Source: Cylicocyclus nassatus
Lineage: Eukaryota; Nematoda; Chromadorea; Rhabditida; Strongylidae
Length of the DNA: 64,000 nt
Direction: 5' to 3'
Assembly: GCA_958299035.1 (NCBI GenBank)
Contig: CATQJL010000316.1
Location: 49,163,585 to 49,227,584 of the forward strand
The position numbers were made by a program, and so were the translations under genes. Under the pieces are notes generated by a model. That model saw nothing but the letters and a program-made list of their open reading frames with translations, searched no databases and was not told where the DNA came from. Shown in pieces: positions 26,740 through 37,848 of this stretch. Numbering within the stretch: position 1 is the stretch's first letter; each line of letters begins with the position of its first letter.

Positions 26740-26950
26740 ACCGCAGTTACAGAAAAGGCATCCTTTCTACGAATTCAATGCATTTCATACGTAGGTGGGA
26801 ATCGAAATAGCAGTTGATTGCTGCCGTTGTTGGTAGTAGAATTTTTTCTGAAGTTCTGCAGAAGTGAAAATGATTGTCTGTTATTGCCCTTTGTGCAAAC
26901 GTTCGTACCAAGGAAACGTCGACAATCACAACGAGAATAAGTGATTTGTC
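26740..26950 (-). other. Conserved island shared with copy B
   Basis: This matches 49300-49510 well. The minus strand shows an acceptor-like TTTTCACTTCTGCAG near 26855-26870, and the words GTCGACAATCACAACGAGAA are identical in both copies. Reading frames differ between copies, so coding status is unresolved. Confidence 0.3.
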
Positions 26951-27369
26951 AAAGTCAGCGCCATGCGCTGGTGGTCCAATTGTTCGGAAATAATTTGTGA
27001 AGACCCTACTGCGAAGCTGGATGGGTGTAATCGTCGAAAATATGAATAGGATGATATTTTTGTCTTTTTAGCGCTTGTCGGTTGCTGTCACTCGATTATC
27101 GTTTGACAAATGCACTAAAGTATCGCATTTCTGGGAAGATATACCACTTTTCGGGTTGCACCGGAAATTCGCAAAGACTTAATTACTGAATCAACGAAAG
27201 CAAATACTTCTCAAGCATTCAATCAGTCTTCATATGACGTCATTCGAAGTCACAATAAAACAAACAGCAGTTATCAATCTCTTCATATGCCACGTAGAAT
27301 GACAATGACATGCGAGCGTTAAAGTCGAGTAAAAATTTTGAAATAAAGTACCCTATTTTCACAACTATA

Positions 27370-27570
27370 AGACGCACCTTTTCCGTGTTTTCAAGCAAGC
27401 AGCTCGGCCGCACCATCGTGTTTTGCAAAATGCTCGCTCTTTCACACATTTCTTCCAAGTAAGGAGCAGCACGATAGAAGATCCTTTGGTCGCGACTGTT
27501 TCTGTTTTGTTCAGGCTGGCCGAGTTAAAAAAAGCGTCTTGTACTAGTGAAATTAGGGTGTGTCTAGAAA
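27370..27570. other. Conserved island shared with copy B
   Basis: This matches 50455-50660 (for example CAAGCAAGCAGCTCG and TTCAGGCTGGCCGAG). Both plus-strand frames are partly open in both copies, but indels shift them against each other. It could be an exon remnant or untranslated sequence. Confidence 0.25.
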
Positions 27571-28072
27571 CTGCCGTCTACCAACTGCTCTCATTTCGAC
27601 TAGCTATTTCATAAAGCAAGACAAAAAATACGCGGGTTCTATTTGGTCATTTGTCATTCCTAACAACTTATTTAATCACAGAGTAACTTTGAATGATTCA
27701 GTTTTTGTAAGTTCGTATGGCCACAATATGAAAACAATGTTTTTGCTTTGAGCGGTATTAGAAAATGCCGTTTCTTGTAAAACAAATGAAATGAACAGAT
27801 TTTCGAGAATGGGTAATGTTACGAGTTCAAAAGAGTTTTGGTGTGAGGCTTATTTACTAATTTCAATAATTCGCCTTTTTTTAAATTGTTCGTTTAGCTT
27901 ACAACGGCATCGTTTGAGCTGAGCACATTTGTCTGCGGCCCTTAATGCACGAGTGAAATAAGATCAATTATTATGCATACATGGACTTGACACTATATGT
28001 AGAGAAAAAAAAGAACCAGTTTGATTATTTCAACTTGGTTGAGTTGCTTCTTTTTACAAAAAATTTGTTATA

Positions 28073-28310
28073 AAATTACGAAGATAACGCGAAAAGCTTT
28101 ATTTGTCATTGTGTAATTACGACAATAAAGAAAAAAAGGAAAAAGTACGAAGCCCAGAGAAAAGAAAGTATTGGTCATAGCATTGCTAGACAGACAATGA
28201 TTTCACCTCGTTCCAACTTCAGCAAGGTCATCTTCTTTGTTATGATTGCATGCGCTGACAGCGACAACTGGATAGAAGATTGCAGATTTGAACGAGCAGA
28301 AGATTTTTGA
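28073..28310. other. Strongly conserved island, candidate exon
   Basis: Between 28150 and 28285 this is nearly identical to 62350-62475, with a 6-bp in-frame length difference. On the plus strand the shared frame contains RQTMISPRSNFSKVIFFVMI. On the minus strand a good acceptor (TCTTCTATCCAG ending at 28268) opens a frame with ITKKMTLLKLERGEIIVCL. The strand cannot be decided from sequence alone. Confidence 0.35.
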
Positions 28311-28774
28311 TTTACAAGAGGGCTCAGCGCCAATTTGATAGTAGCTGCTTATCACATGTTTCCATGCATGCTATATTCAAATGAGCAGTCTGCCAAACAA
28401 AGGATTTGTTTTACTTTTCCGACACATCCTTCCTCAAATTCTTGAAGGATTCAAAAAAATCAGAGGAAAGAAGTAATTTCTTTCAGGGACTCAATATGTT
28501 ACTTCTTCAATTAACTTCTCCGTTGATGTTGAGATTCCTACATTATCTGGAGACACCTAAGACACTTTCCCTTATGAAACCCATCTGAAATCGATTGAGA
28601 TCCTATTACAGTTAAGGTTAATATTTCAATCCGTTGTTTCCATACAAATGCAAAACTCTTGACTATCATTAAATATCATTTGCCACCACATAGAGGAGTG
28701 GACGTCTCGACTCGGAAGCAAAACAGGAGTAAGCTTTTCATACTTCTTTGATTGCATTTGGATTGCTGGATTAC

Positions 28775-29038
28775 TCGTGTAATCAAGATAAAAGATTTGA
28801 CCATTGTTGAATTATAGTGGATTATCTCTGAGGCACCAACTTCCCCTCTTAAATTCTCTGCTCGTAAGGGAAGTATGTAGCATTCCCAGTTATACTTCCG
28901 GAAAAAGAAAGCTGATGAAACTGTTATAGTTAATTCATCACAGACTTCACTAGCATTGTTGTTGTCGTCCACGGTTCCTTTAATTACACAAATTTCAATA
29001 AATTTTCTTCTAAAGTCTTCGCCATCTGCTGAACTTGG
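28775..29038 (-). CDS. Candidate internal exon, unknown protein
   Basis: A minus-strand frame of 88 codons lies between an acceptor (CTATCTCAG at 29039-29047) and a GTAATC donor-like site at 28769-28774. Composition is protein-like (residues SSADGEDFRRKFIEICVIKG and YNWECYILPLRAENL). It lies just at the right edge of the duplication and is not present in copy B. The family was not recognised. Confidence 0.35.
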
Positions 29039-29680
29039 CTGAGATAGACGCAAAGCCCTCTGAACTCATCATGCATACCCTATATATCAAAGGCAATAAA
29101 AAAAGCTAAAGTAATTAGACGAGACAGTGCACGCCTGAGAATACATGCTTGACTAAAGGTAAAAGGTATAGATTACATCATGCTCTTCCACGGTACATTA
29201 CACGCTTCATTCAGAGTTTCTGCAAGTAAAGACAAGAGATGATGTACTTTCACGCACTTTTCCAATTCAGATTTACTTCAAATCTCGGTTCATGACAAAT
29301 TCTTTACTCCGTGTGCTTAAAATACATGTGAGTTGAAATAAAGATATTTGCGCATGAATACTCACATTGTATAATTTTCGCTTTCTTTGATAAAGTCTGA
29401 CTTATGACCCGCTCGAAGTGCACTGCCCGTTAATGCCTCGAAAATCATTCATGCTTGAGCTTGAACAGGTCAGCAGATCTACAAATAGCGTTAGCTGTAC
29501 TTTAATTTCTGTGTGCTAAAGTTCCAGCTGCGGAAACAAGAGTCTAACGGTCTAAAAGTTTAAGTTTAACAAAAAACAGGTGATATTAATGAGCATATGG
29601 AGTATCATATGAAGTTCAAGGTCTACTCTCAATTGATTAAAAAATAAATGGACTTGCAAACAATTTGATTCAAAGGAAAC

Positions 29681-29980
29681 GTGTACCACAAAATCTTAGA
29701 GCTCGACAGCAGCGGAGAATATGCTCAATTCTCTAGCATCAATAAAATTTATCCAGGTATTTGTGTTCAAGGTACACAAGCTCTACACAAGCTCACAAGC
29801 ACGCAAGCCTTGGTGGCGGAAATTCAAAAAAGCATCGATGAATTTCGGAGATCTGCAGAACATGGCCATGGCACAGTCATCCTCATTTTCGTCAGTCGCT
29901 ACGTGAAGGCATCATTTGGATACACTTTTTTAGTTTTTCAAACAATTTTGCGTTATTCGCTGTTCCACTTCTTCCTATGA
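29681..29980 (+). CDS. Candidate exon or short gene, unknown protein
   Basis: An open plus-strand frame has protein-like composition for its first ~70 codons (residues HKILELDSSGEYAQFSS and ALVAEIQKSIDEFRRSAEHG). It becomes hydrophobic and less convincing near the end, so a splice site may fall near 29890. The frame starts at GTG, so the true 5' border is probably an intron. No family recognised. Confidence 0.35.
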   Translation: MYHKILELDSSGEYAQFSSINKIYPGICVQGTQALHKLTSTQALVAEIQKSIDEFRRSAEHGHGTVILIFVSRYVKASFGYTFLVFQTILRYSLFHFFL

Positions 29981-30132
29981 ACTGCTGACTCTACTTCCAA
30001 CGCCCAGCCTCACTGCAGGTTTCAAAAATGCCGCACATGACTGCTGAGATGGTGACTACTACTTGAATGTAACGAAATGGAGGCCATTTAGTCGATGTAT
30101 TGTTCTAACGACCCTATCCTTTAGACTAAAGA

Positions 30133-30499
30133 TCAAACGAAAACAGTAGGACGGGAAAAAAACTGCTTCTCAATTTGTTCCTCTGCGACACCACGACATT
30201 TACAGGCAAACTTGTCAATTTCTATATCTCTTACAAAAATCTGCAAACGATGTCCATTTGCAAAGCAAAGAAAACATCCATTAGAAATGTATGACAAAAT
30301 ACCAACAATATTGCAGCTTGTTGCTAGAAAGTGTTTTTGTAGTTTGGCATGTGCCAAGGACATCAACAAAGACGTCCCAGAGGAAATTTTATGCATTGCG
30401 ACGATTCCCAAATGTGTTTCAGAAGAAAGCCAATGCACGGACAATCGAAAAGTACCTCCCACATATTCCCTAGAGCGCGATATGACAATAAAGTCCTAA
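30133..30499. CDS. Region open on both strands, candidate exon
   Basis: The plus frame ending at 30499 is cysteine-rich (residues CKRCPFAKQRKHPLEMYDK and KDVPEEILCIATIPKC). The minus frame 30133-30462 is also open for 109 codons. At most one is real. The plus frame looks more protein-like, but no second copy exists to test it. Confidence 0.3.
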
Positions 30500-31447
30500 A
30501 ACCCAGCATTTATCACACAAAAAAGTTCGGTTTAAGTATGAGATATTGCAGCGCAAGAAAAGACATTAGTGACGCAAGAGATATCCATATCTTTTATTGA
30601 ATAAGGGGACCCTTGTGACTGATATAATTGCCAGACATAGCAGCCATTTTTTTCGGTATTCTTTCTCATAAACGTCCTTCTTCACTTTGGCCAATGAAGC
30701 TTGTTCAAAAACAGATGAATGTCCACATGAGATAATGATTTAATCGCAAATAGTGATACTTACACGGAGACTTTGAGAATTTTAGGTGAAATCAGACAAA
30801 AAAGTTCTATCATTTCATTTATAGGGCAGATAAGAAACTGAAAAATTAGTTAAGAATCAACTGCGTATACCATATATGGCGCCGGTTGGGTGTAATTTGC
30901 TATAAAATTTTGATAATGCAAGAATTTCAAAGGTAAAGTTCCAGTTGTTGTGTACTGATGTAGGCAGCGAAAATAGTGCGCAATTAAGTTTTGCTGCCTG
31001 AAGTGAAGAATAACATTACTTCCGTATGGGTGTCATTGGGGTTCATGATTTATTGGAGAGTCATTCGTCTATCATTAGATGTTCAGACTGCCGATTATAT
31101 GTGAATTTGAATCCGGTTGTGTGACATAGAGTTCTTTTCAGACGAATTTGCCGCGATACTACACTAGAGCTGCTTTGCTGCACTCCTCTACGGTGAATCC
31201 AGGAGGCCATATGCGTTGCGTCGACCTTAATTGCAAAAGCAGAAGAGAGCTAGCTCTGTTACTGCCACTAAATGGAGCATTATCTGTAGCACCCTGAGAA
31301 GATATTTAACACGGTACAAATTTGAAGAGATCAAAAAATAGAAGGAGTGAAAGGATACTGGAGATAAATTAAAGGCAGATAAGCAGAAAGATTCAAGAGA
31401 AATTTTCCATTAACGACTCTCCAGAAAAGCCTAGTCTATTTTATCCT

Positions 31448-31651
31448 CTATTTTCCGCATCTCGATTGATCTTTCCTTCTACCACACGTCTTGTTCAGCT
31501 TTATTTTACTATCCTTGCTAATACACTTAAGGTATCTCACAAAATAAAGGAATTGTTCTGCCTTTAATTTATCTTTTATCGCATTCAAACTTTTTGATAC
31601 ACAGTATATCTTCCCTTTTTTTATTTCTACCTTACACTCATCTCTGAGCAT
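31448..31651 (-). CDS. Candidate short ORF, lysine-rich
   Basis: A 67-codon frame from an ATG encodes a basic peptide (residues MLRDECKVEIKKGKIYC and LKAEQFLYFVRYLKCISKD). The A-rich minus strand makes lysine-rich frames likely by chance. No family recognised. Confidence 0.25.
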   Translation of the reverse strand: MLRDECKVEIKKGKIYCVSKSLNAIKDKLKAEQFLYFVRYLKCISKDSKIKLNKTCGRRKDQSRCGK

Positions 31652-32709
31652 ACTCCATATACAGCGGAATTGTGGGCGCAGTAATTGGGAGAGGCTCTGT
31701 CTGCTGGGCAGCGGTAACTATTGTGGACTACAGCTAAGAGCGGCGCAACGCGAATGACCCTCAGTTCTGCCAGTGACACCTTTTTGCTACGTTGCCAAAA
31801 ATTTCTGACGGTCATACAATTGAAGAAAAACGTTGATGGTCGCCATCATCGCTTTTGTACAACAAGGAAAGATAAGCTAGGTAGTAATATTATGAGATTT
31901 TACCAAAAAACAGTACAAACTATGATTGTGTAAGAAATTCGTCTTACCTTAAGGTTCATCAAGATCCTATGAGAAACCCTTCTAGAAGGAGAAACCCATT
32001 GTTTAGTTTTCTAATTTTTTGGGCACTATGGCAGATTCGCTCGCTGGTATCGCAGTGCTACTTGCATGTCTCATGTCTTCTCCCTCTTCGATTCGAGTGA
32101 TCAAAGCGAGGGTGCCCTGGGATGCCTTGCTGTACTACATCGAAGAGGAAGGAAGCATTTGTCAAAATTTGCAAGACACATAATTCTGATTTGATGCTGC
32201 ACTCGCAGAGAAGAAGGAGATTTGTATTATCTAAAAAATTATGATTCTACTAAGCGTTTTTCTGAATTATTACACATTGGAAATAACTACACTTATCACA
32301 TTTTGTCATAACGAAAAAAAAAACTCGAAGTGAGTGAGGTGGCGTACGTTAGTATCAATGGCTGCAAGACCTGCCATAATCTCCTATATCATTCTTGGAT
32401 CCTGCATACGTTTCGAAAAAAAAAAGTTTTTTAGTTAAGCTAGCAGTAGCAATTGCATAGAGAATAGAAACCTATTGAAAAAAAGGTGTGCTGGAGGATT
32501 GAGAATTACTTGATCTATTGATGATTTCCAGTGTTCACTTACAGCACCACATGATGATGACAATGTCATAAAATTTAGTATGCTTACTATCTAAATCTGT
32601 GGAAAAGTCAGAGTCCCCTGTTTCAACGCTTTTATTTCCTCGCGAACGATTATGAAAAATTACTTTCAACGAGTGAAATTTGCACGGCCTAACTTAGTGG
32701 AAAGATTGA

Positions 32710-32804
32710 AAACGGAGTAATGGTCTGAATGATCCAACAACGGCTTTGATCGGTTTTATGAATGCTTTGCAGAAAGCGGTGTGGATTATTAGCCAAAATT
32801 ATTG
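32710..32804 (+). other. Conserved candidate exon (copy B)
   Basis: This is the counterpart of 15964-16061, with the same frame, the same GTAAGC donor at 32805 and one codon fewer. Shared residues are NDPT, ALQKAV and IISQNYW. Confidence 0.4.
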
Positions 32805-35800
32805 GTAAGCTTTGCTTGAAAACAAAGAGAGCGTTCGGCAAATTGCTGCTTTTTGCAACTATAAAAGGATGCTTCAGTTATTTACGACTGTTCTTAGCTC
32901 AAGGTTCTGCAAGGCAAGAAAACAAGCGAAGTGACGCGAAGGAAGCTGTATATGAAGACCGTTCAGCTACAATATGAGGATATCTGCACATTTTGATTGT
33001 GCAAAGAAGACAAGAAAAGTGGAGCAGAGCGACATAGTAATTTTAACACTGGGTTCCAATGAAAATATCAGACTTAGACATGCTTCAAATATGTTAGAGA
33101 ATTGAAGGCTCCAACGAAAAGATGCACAAAGCAGAATGGAGGATTACTGCTTAGAAGATGCCAGGTGGAGTAGCGGAAATGAGCGCAAGAGAACTTCGAG
33201 TAGCAGAGCCTTTGCAAAGTGTTGCAGAACCTAAAAGTGCATTGCATGTGGAAAATGGTCGCTCTTTTTCCCTGAGAGATTCCTCTTTATTAATTCATGT
33301 AATTGCAAAGATTTTCGGAAACGGATTTCTCTAATAGTAGGTCTCAAACGACAGAAACATCCACTATGAATTGATAAATAATATCTAAGAATTTTTAAGA
33401 GAAAAGAGGAAAAGCACAGTTGGCATTAGCGGTGGCAGCTTTTGCCTCTTAACTTATGATGAATCACCAGAATAGCCATGTTGTGTACTAAATACGTGCT
33501 GACAGGTAAGTACAGATGTCCTCATGTCCTCAATGAGGATATTCCGTGACAGCATCCGAGTCCATATTGGAAATTCTATCCAGCACTTAAGAGAAAATCG
33601 ACGCTTTTTGAGGTAGCATATAATTTTTTTGGATTTATCTAGCCGCAATCGCTGCAAGTGAATGGAAAAATTTATCGGAAGTTTAGTAAATCTGGATATG
33701 TCATGGTCACAAAGAAAATTGCTTCGAATTTTACGAATATGCACAATGAGTCAGTATAAGAGCTTTCACGTTTAGTGAAAAGGCGACGTAGTTCTGGATA
33801 ATTCAATGCTGCCTACAATCTCCGATATTTTTTATGACAAAAAATACACAATGCGGCGCCTCCGACACCTAGCTTTCAGATATTGTGGAAGTGAAAACAC
33901 CATTGCAAATATTTTGAGTCACTACTTCGATCACTCCAACCACTCTGTAAATCATTTAGTTTGAGTCCTAATACCCTTTTATGAGTTATTAAATTTTATT
34001 ACTTCTGGATCGAGTCTATGAATCACTTGGTTTAGTCCTAACAACCTTCCTACTCTAGAGAGATAATTGGAGGTCTTGAAATTTTATGTTTTTAGAGAAA
34101 TGCACAGGAAGTCAGTTTTGCTGATCCGCCATTTGCCTTTAAAATCACTGAACAATATGAAAATCTCCAAAACTCTTTCTAAAACGGTACGGAACCTCAA
34201 ATATATTGACTGTTTCAAAACTCTTTGCAAAGTTTCAGGTTTTTTTCTGATTGGCTCAAGTTCAGAAACGGCCCAATATTGTACTTTCCCTCTGACCGGG
34301 CATCAAAATGAAGAAAAAGGGCAAAAATATTCCTCGGATTGATTTGAATCCACTAGATAATCTGAGTCGGCAAATGTTGTTATTGTAAGAATTGTAGTAA
34401 TTTTTTCAGATCCCTATGTTGTCCTTACACTGCGCATTAATATTAGAAAAAGCACTTGTGTTGCTTCACAGTGAACCCTAACAAACAGCATATTTGTCTT
34501 CTCGTCTATATTCACTGTTCGCAATCCCTCGCAATAAGCCGAAAACTTCATTGAGATCCATTGAGTAGCACTTCTAATTTTCGAAAAAAGATTTTCAGGC
34601 GTCAATCTACGTAAGGGAGGTTACGGTACAATGTAAGTCCGGATTGCCTCAAGTTCCAAATTTATCAACCAAGAACCCTAAAAGGGACTATGGATGCTGA
34701 ACAAAACACACCAAAAATAAAAATTATAAGATCTTGACATTATGTATATACTAGTAATTAGTGAGATTATAATGTCATATTGACGTTCGTTCAAAGCAAA
34801 GGAGAACTAGACAGGCCATTGAGTGTTACAAGGCTTGTTTTTTTGCGTTGTACACGCCCATGAACTGGGAGTAGCAACGTGTAGTTCAGGATTTGAAAGA
34901 AAGCATAAAGAACACTGGTCATACAGACGTCCGAACCTGCCCTACTAGCCGCACATGCGAAGGCGGCAGCTATCTTGCAAGCCGATCTGCAGCCCCAGGC
35001 CCACTTTGCGTCCAGCTCAACCAGTTCCTGATGACGTCAACTTGGGTTAAGTTTACGAAGATAATTAGGCAAGTGAGATATGAGGAGGCGCTGCAAGGGA
35101 GAAAACTGCACCACCGATTGGCACATGGGGGCTTATGAGATGTTGCAGCTCTCAAGGGATTATGACTCATGCTTCTGCTGTGATGCAGTTGTTGATATTT
35201 TCATGCAAGGAGTGTGCCACAGAATGAAAGGAGTTTGATAATTATCAATGAATAACAGTGATTAGTTGATTAATTCATTTAGGAATATCATCATCAGGCT
35301 CACGAATCTCCTTCGTGTTTTTTACCAACCATTGAAGAGTCCTTGGTAGTAGCGATGGTACAATCAGCACTGGATTTTAGGTTGACGGATAAGCTGTGCT
35401 ACACACTTAGACTTCATGTGCGTTTTCATCATGAAAATCTCTTTGAAACAACTTTTCTCTTTGAAAAAACTTTCAAGAAATTTTCCTAAGCTTCGACAGA
35501 GACTTCTAAGCAGCGCCCGTAAGATGATGATGAATGAGTCAAGCATCAAAAATTTTTGAAATACTGAAGGTTTTTGGACTCTCGTGTCTGAAAGGTTATC
35601 GGCATCGGACTGCCACCATGATAGTAATAGCGTGGAAATAATTTCTAGGAAAATTAGAATAGAAAAAGCAACTCGAGGCACAGAGTAATTTAGAGAAAAG
35701 CAAAAGAGTTGAGTGTGTTCGATACTGTCGTTAACTTCCTGGCTGTGTGTGCACTTGCGGGATTGCCCAGAAGATTTCTGTTCTTTTTAGTTTGAAAGAA

Positions 35801-36201
35801 ATCTGCGATTTCTAAGAGGCTCTTAGAGTTTCCCAAATCCAGAAAGAGAAAATAATTGAGATATCCTTCAAATAATAGTAGTGGCAAATTGAGTTCCTTT
35901 TTGAAAAGGTGGAAAGCAAAGTAATCCGCCCAACCTCAAAGTACTCGGCTGCAAGTGGCTTCGTTCTGCGATAACAATGCTACTTGAAAAGCGCGCTAAG
36001 CCTTTCCATCGCAAATTTTGATTTTAGTGCTACGGAGTTACAATGCCGGAGGCCAAAAATTATTGTGATCAGAGCTGAAAGCAAATGAAAGTCCTTATAG
36101 TTTTGCATCTAGAAAATGTGCAAGGGATTCGTTTTGAGCGAATAATATTATATTATGCAAGACTTGTTGAAGTATAATATTTATTATAATTGTCAGCGAA
36201 T

Positions 36202-36371
36202 AAATATCAAATGGCTCTTGCTTTTGAAGTCCTGTCGATTTCTCACTTTGAATCGATGGTCGCGACTTTTCTTGGTCGTGACCTACTGATTACGCGATTG
36301 ATCTGTTCGATCCATCGCGCTCCCGCCAATAGGCGTCACCGAGCTCGACTCGGATGTATCCTCAGTTTGCT
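36202..36371. repeat. DIRS inverted terminal repeat, left (3' side)
   Basis: This 170-bp sequence starting AAATATCAAATGGCTCTTGC is the inverse of 40785-40954 with about five substitutions. About 60 bp of unique A+T-rich sequence lies outside it, to 36142. Confidence 0.95.
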
Positions 36372-36712
36372 GAGGGAGTGCGAGTAGCTAGCGTCCCCGG
36401 CTAAGTGAACTACTCGTGCAGTACGGATGACTACAGCTGCAATTCAGCATGTAGAGGAAACGCATGAACATTTATTAGTCAACCCGAACGAACATGTTAT
36501 ACATCTATTGCTGAGGTAGCAGAATCCTATTGAGGTGATGGCAAAGCTATTTCTCCTTTCTTTTCTCGTTCTTGAACAATTTCTTGGCTCTCAGTCTGTC
36601 CTGCGTTTTATCGCGAACCGACGATGTCGACGCGTTTTCGGCTCTGCTTGTGCTGGGCTGTGTGTGCGACCTGTAAGAAAGAATGTTACTTTCGGGCGGA
36701 TCGCGGGAGGGC
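36372..36712. other. DIRS segment between left repeat and internal complementary region
   Basis: About 340 bp without a supported ORF. On the element strand it lies downstream of the recombinase and would be transcript 3' sequence. Confidence 0.6.
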
Positions 36713-36812
36713 TTTGATATTTATTCGCTGACAATTATAATAAATATTATACTTCAACAAGTCTTGCATAATATAATATTATAATTGCAGCTCTAAATAT
36801 CAAATGGCTCGT
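36713..36812. repeat. DIRS internal complementary region
   Basis: The left part is the exact inverse of the outer left end (about 36142-36213). The right part is the inverse of the outer right end (about 40940-40971). Read on the opposite strand it therefore spells right end joined directly to left end. In the DIRS1 model this region bridges the two termini to make a circular intermediate. Confidence 0.93.
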
Positions 36813-36817
36813 TCAAA

Positions 36818-37228
36818 TCACCTTCGGAGAATCATCTCCTGAAAGGAGGGCTCCGAAATTTCTCTGTGATAGAACTTCTGGAAGGTTGTGCTTCCTGAAG
36901 CCCAGCATGCCGCACGCATAATAGTGGGCAGAGTGGTGCTGGCCGAACGCGTGGAATGAGCCTTATAGTACGTGGTATCTACCCCAGCTTGATCTAGGAA
37001 GATTCTAATCCATCTTGCCACAGTTGCGGAACTGATACGCTTGTGTGGATACGTGTAGGATAGCAACAGCTGTTGTTCCCCCCGACGCAAAACTGTGGTC
37101 CTTTCAATGTACTCACTAAGAGTAGCTATCGGGCACAGTGTCTTGTCTGCGAAATAGCTCTCATATACGGCCGTTTGCGGAGGCCCTGCTCTTCTCGTCT
37201 TGTTCCTGTAATCGAGAAAGAAGGTCAC
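36818..37228 (-). pseudogene. DIRS tyrosine recombinase, C-terminal catalytic part
   Basis: This frame carries the second half of a tyrosine recombinase catalytic domain. It has the H-x-x-R box (HSTR, residues 91-94 of this frame) and the nucleophilic tyrosine in TTFQKFYHRE (residue 120). The frame is bounded upstream by an in-frame TAG directly before GTG at 37228, while the N-terminal part ends TGA at the same place. That is a one-base loss relative to a continuous gene, or an assembly error. Together with the upstream frame all core catalytic landmarks (R, HxxR, Y) are present. It lies immediately upstream of the internal complementary region, the usual DIRS position. Confidence 0.88.
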
Positions 37229-37848
37229 CTATTGGGCTGTTTATGCATCGCCTCCAAGGACAGCGATGCTATTTCCGACACTCTCTTTGGAGAACACAGT
37301 GCCAGGAGAGTAGTCAACTTGAGAGTTAGGTCTTTCAGTGAGAGCGTCTCGTTTGATCCTAGCTTGTGGATATACCTTAGCACCTCGTCTACACTCCAGG
37401 TGGAGGTGTAGCGTGGCCGAGGGGGTTTAGATCGAAAGCCTCCCTTCATTAGGCGTGATATGGTCAGGTCGGAGGACCAGTTGAAACCATAACACAGGTC
37501 ACTAACTGTGCATATAGCGGCCTTATAAGAGGCTACCGTTGCATTCGTCAGCCCCAAGCTCAGCTGTTCCGCTAAAAAATTGCAAACCAATGGTGACGCA
37601 GTCTGAGGCGAGACCGTGGAATGCTTCAGATAGGAATTCCACTTCTTGGGTGCGGACTCATACTGCTTGTGAGTATTGGGAGCCCAGCTGGCCATGAGCA
37701 AATCGACTGCATGGCGTTGGAGCCCTGAAGCGGACCACTTCTGGGAGAGATGCTCCAGGCTAAGAGGTGGAAGTTCTTTTGAGCAGTGAGGGGGTGCGAT
37801 CTCCCTACTGTGTCTGTGATGACTGGGGCTTCTGACACAAGGCACCAT
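37225..37848 (-). CDS. DIRS tyrosine recombinase, N-terminal part
   Basis: It encodes the core-binding region (about residues 45-135: LLMASWAPNTHKQYESAPKKW, a SAM-like fold typical of these recombinases) and the start of the catalytic domain with the first conserved arginine in CSPKRVSEIASL (R189). It overlaps the 3' end of the RT ORF by about 220 bp in another frame, as is usual in DIRS elements. The protein is expected to integrate the circular DNA intermediate by strand exchange, without target duplication. The frame stops at 37225 just after the arginine box and continues in another frame. The true start is unclear; the first in-frame ATG may not be used. Confidence 0.9.
   Translation of the reverse strand: MVPCVRSPSHHRHSREIAPPHCSKELPPLSLEHLSQKWSASGLQRHAVDLLMASWAPNTHKQYESAPKKWNSYLKHSTVSPQTASPLVCNFLAEQLSLGLTNATVASYKAAICTVSDLCYGFNWSSDLTISRLMKGGFRSKPPRPRYTSTWSVDEVLRYIHKLGSNETLSLKDLTLKLTTLLALCSPKRVSEIASLSLEAMHKQPNR

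Larger units (their letters stand above)
14770..28785 (+). repeat. Segmental duplication, copy A
   Basis: This stretch aligns in the same orientation and order with 32035-62946. Checkpoints A/B include 14865/32107 (GGGATGCC), 16033/32776 (AAAGCGGTGT), 18340/35030 (CCTGATGACGTCAACTTGGG), 23458/46219 (TAGTTTGTTGTGAAGGAACT) and 28160/62360 (AGAAAAGAAAGTATTGGTCA). Identity is high in islands and drifts elsewhere, so the duplication is old. Unique to A are the mariner-type element at 20433-21350 and an extra ~500 bp at about 15130-15635. All seven elements assigned to B insertions (findings list the coordinates) are absent here. Confidence 0.9.

Noticed and set aside
16792..33744. Conserved frames around 16800-16980 and 33454-33744 as an exon
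   Set aside because: All differences between copies change amino acids on either strand, so there is no sign of coding constraint.
18335..35045. TGACGTCA-like word conserved at 18343 and about 35032 as a CRE-type regulatory site
   Set aside because: An eight-base match inside a longer conserved block is not enough to claim a binding site.
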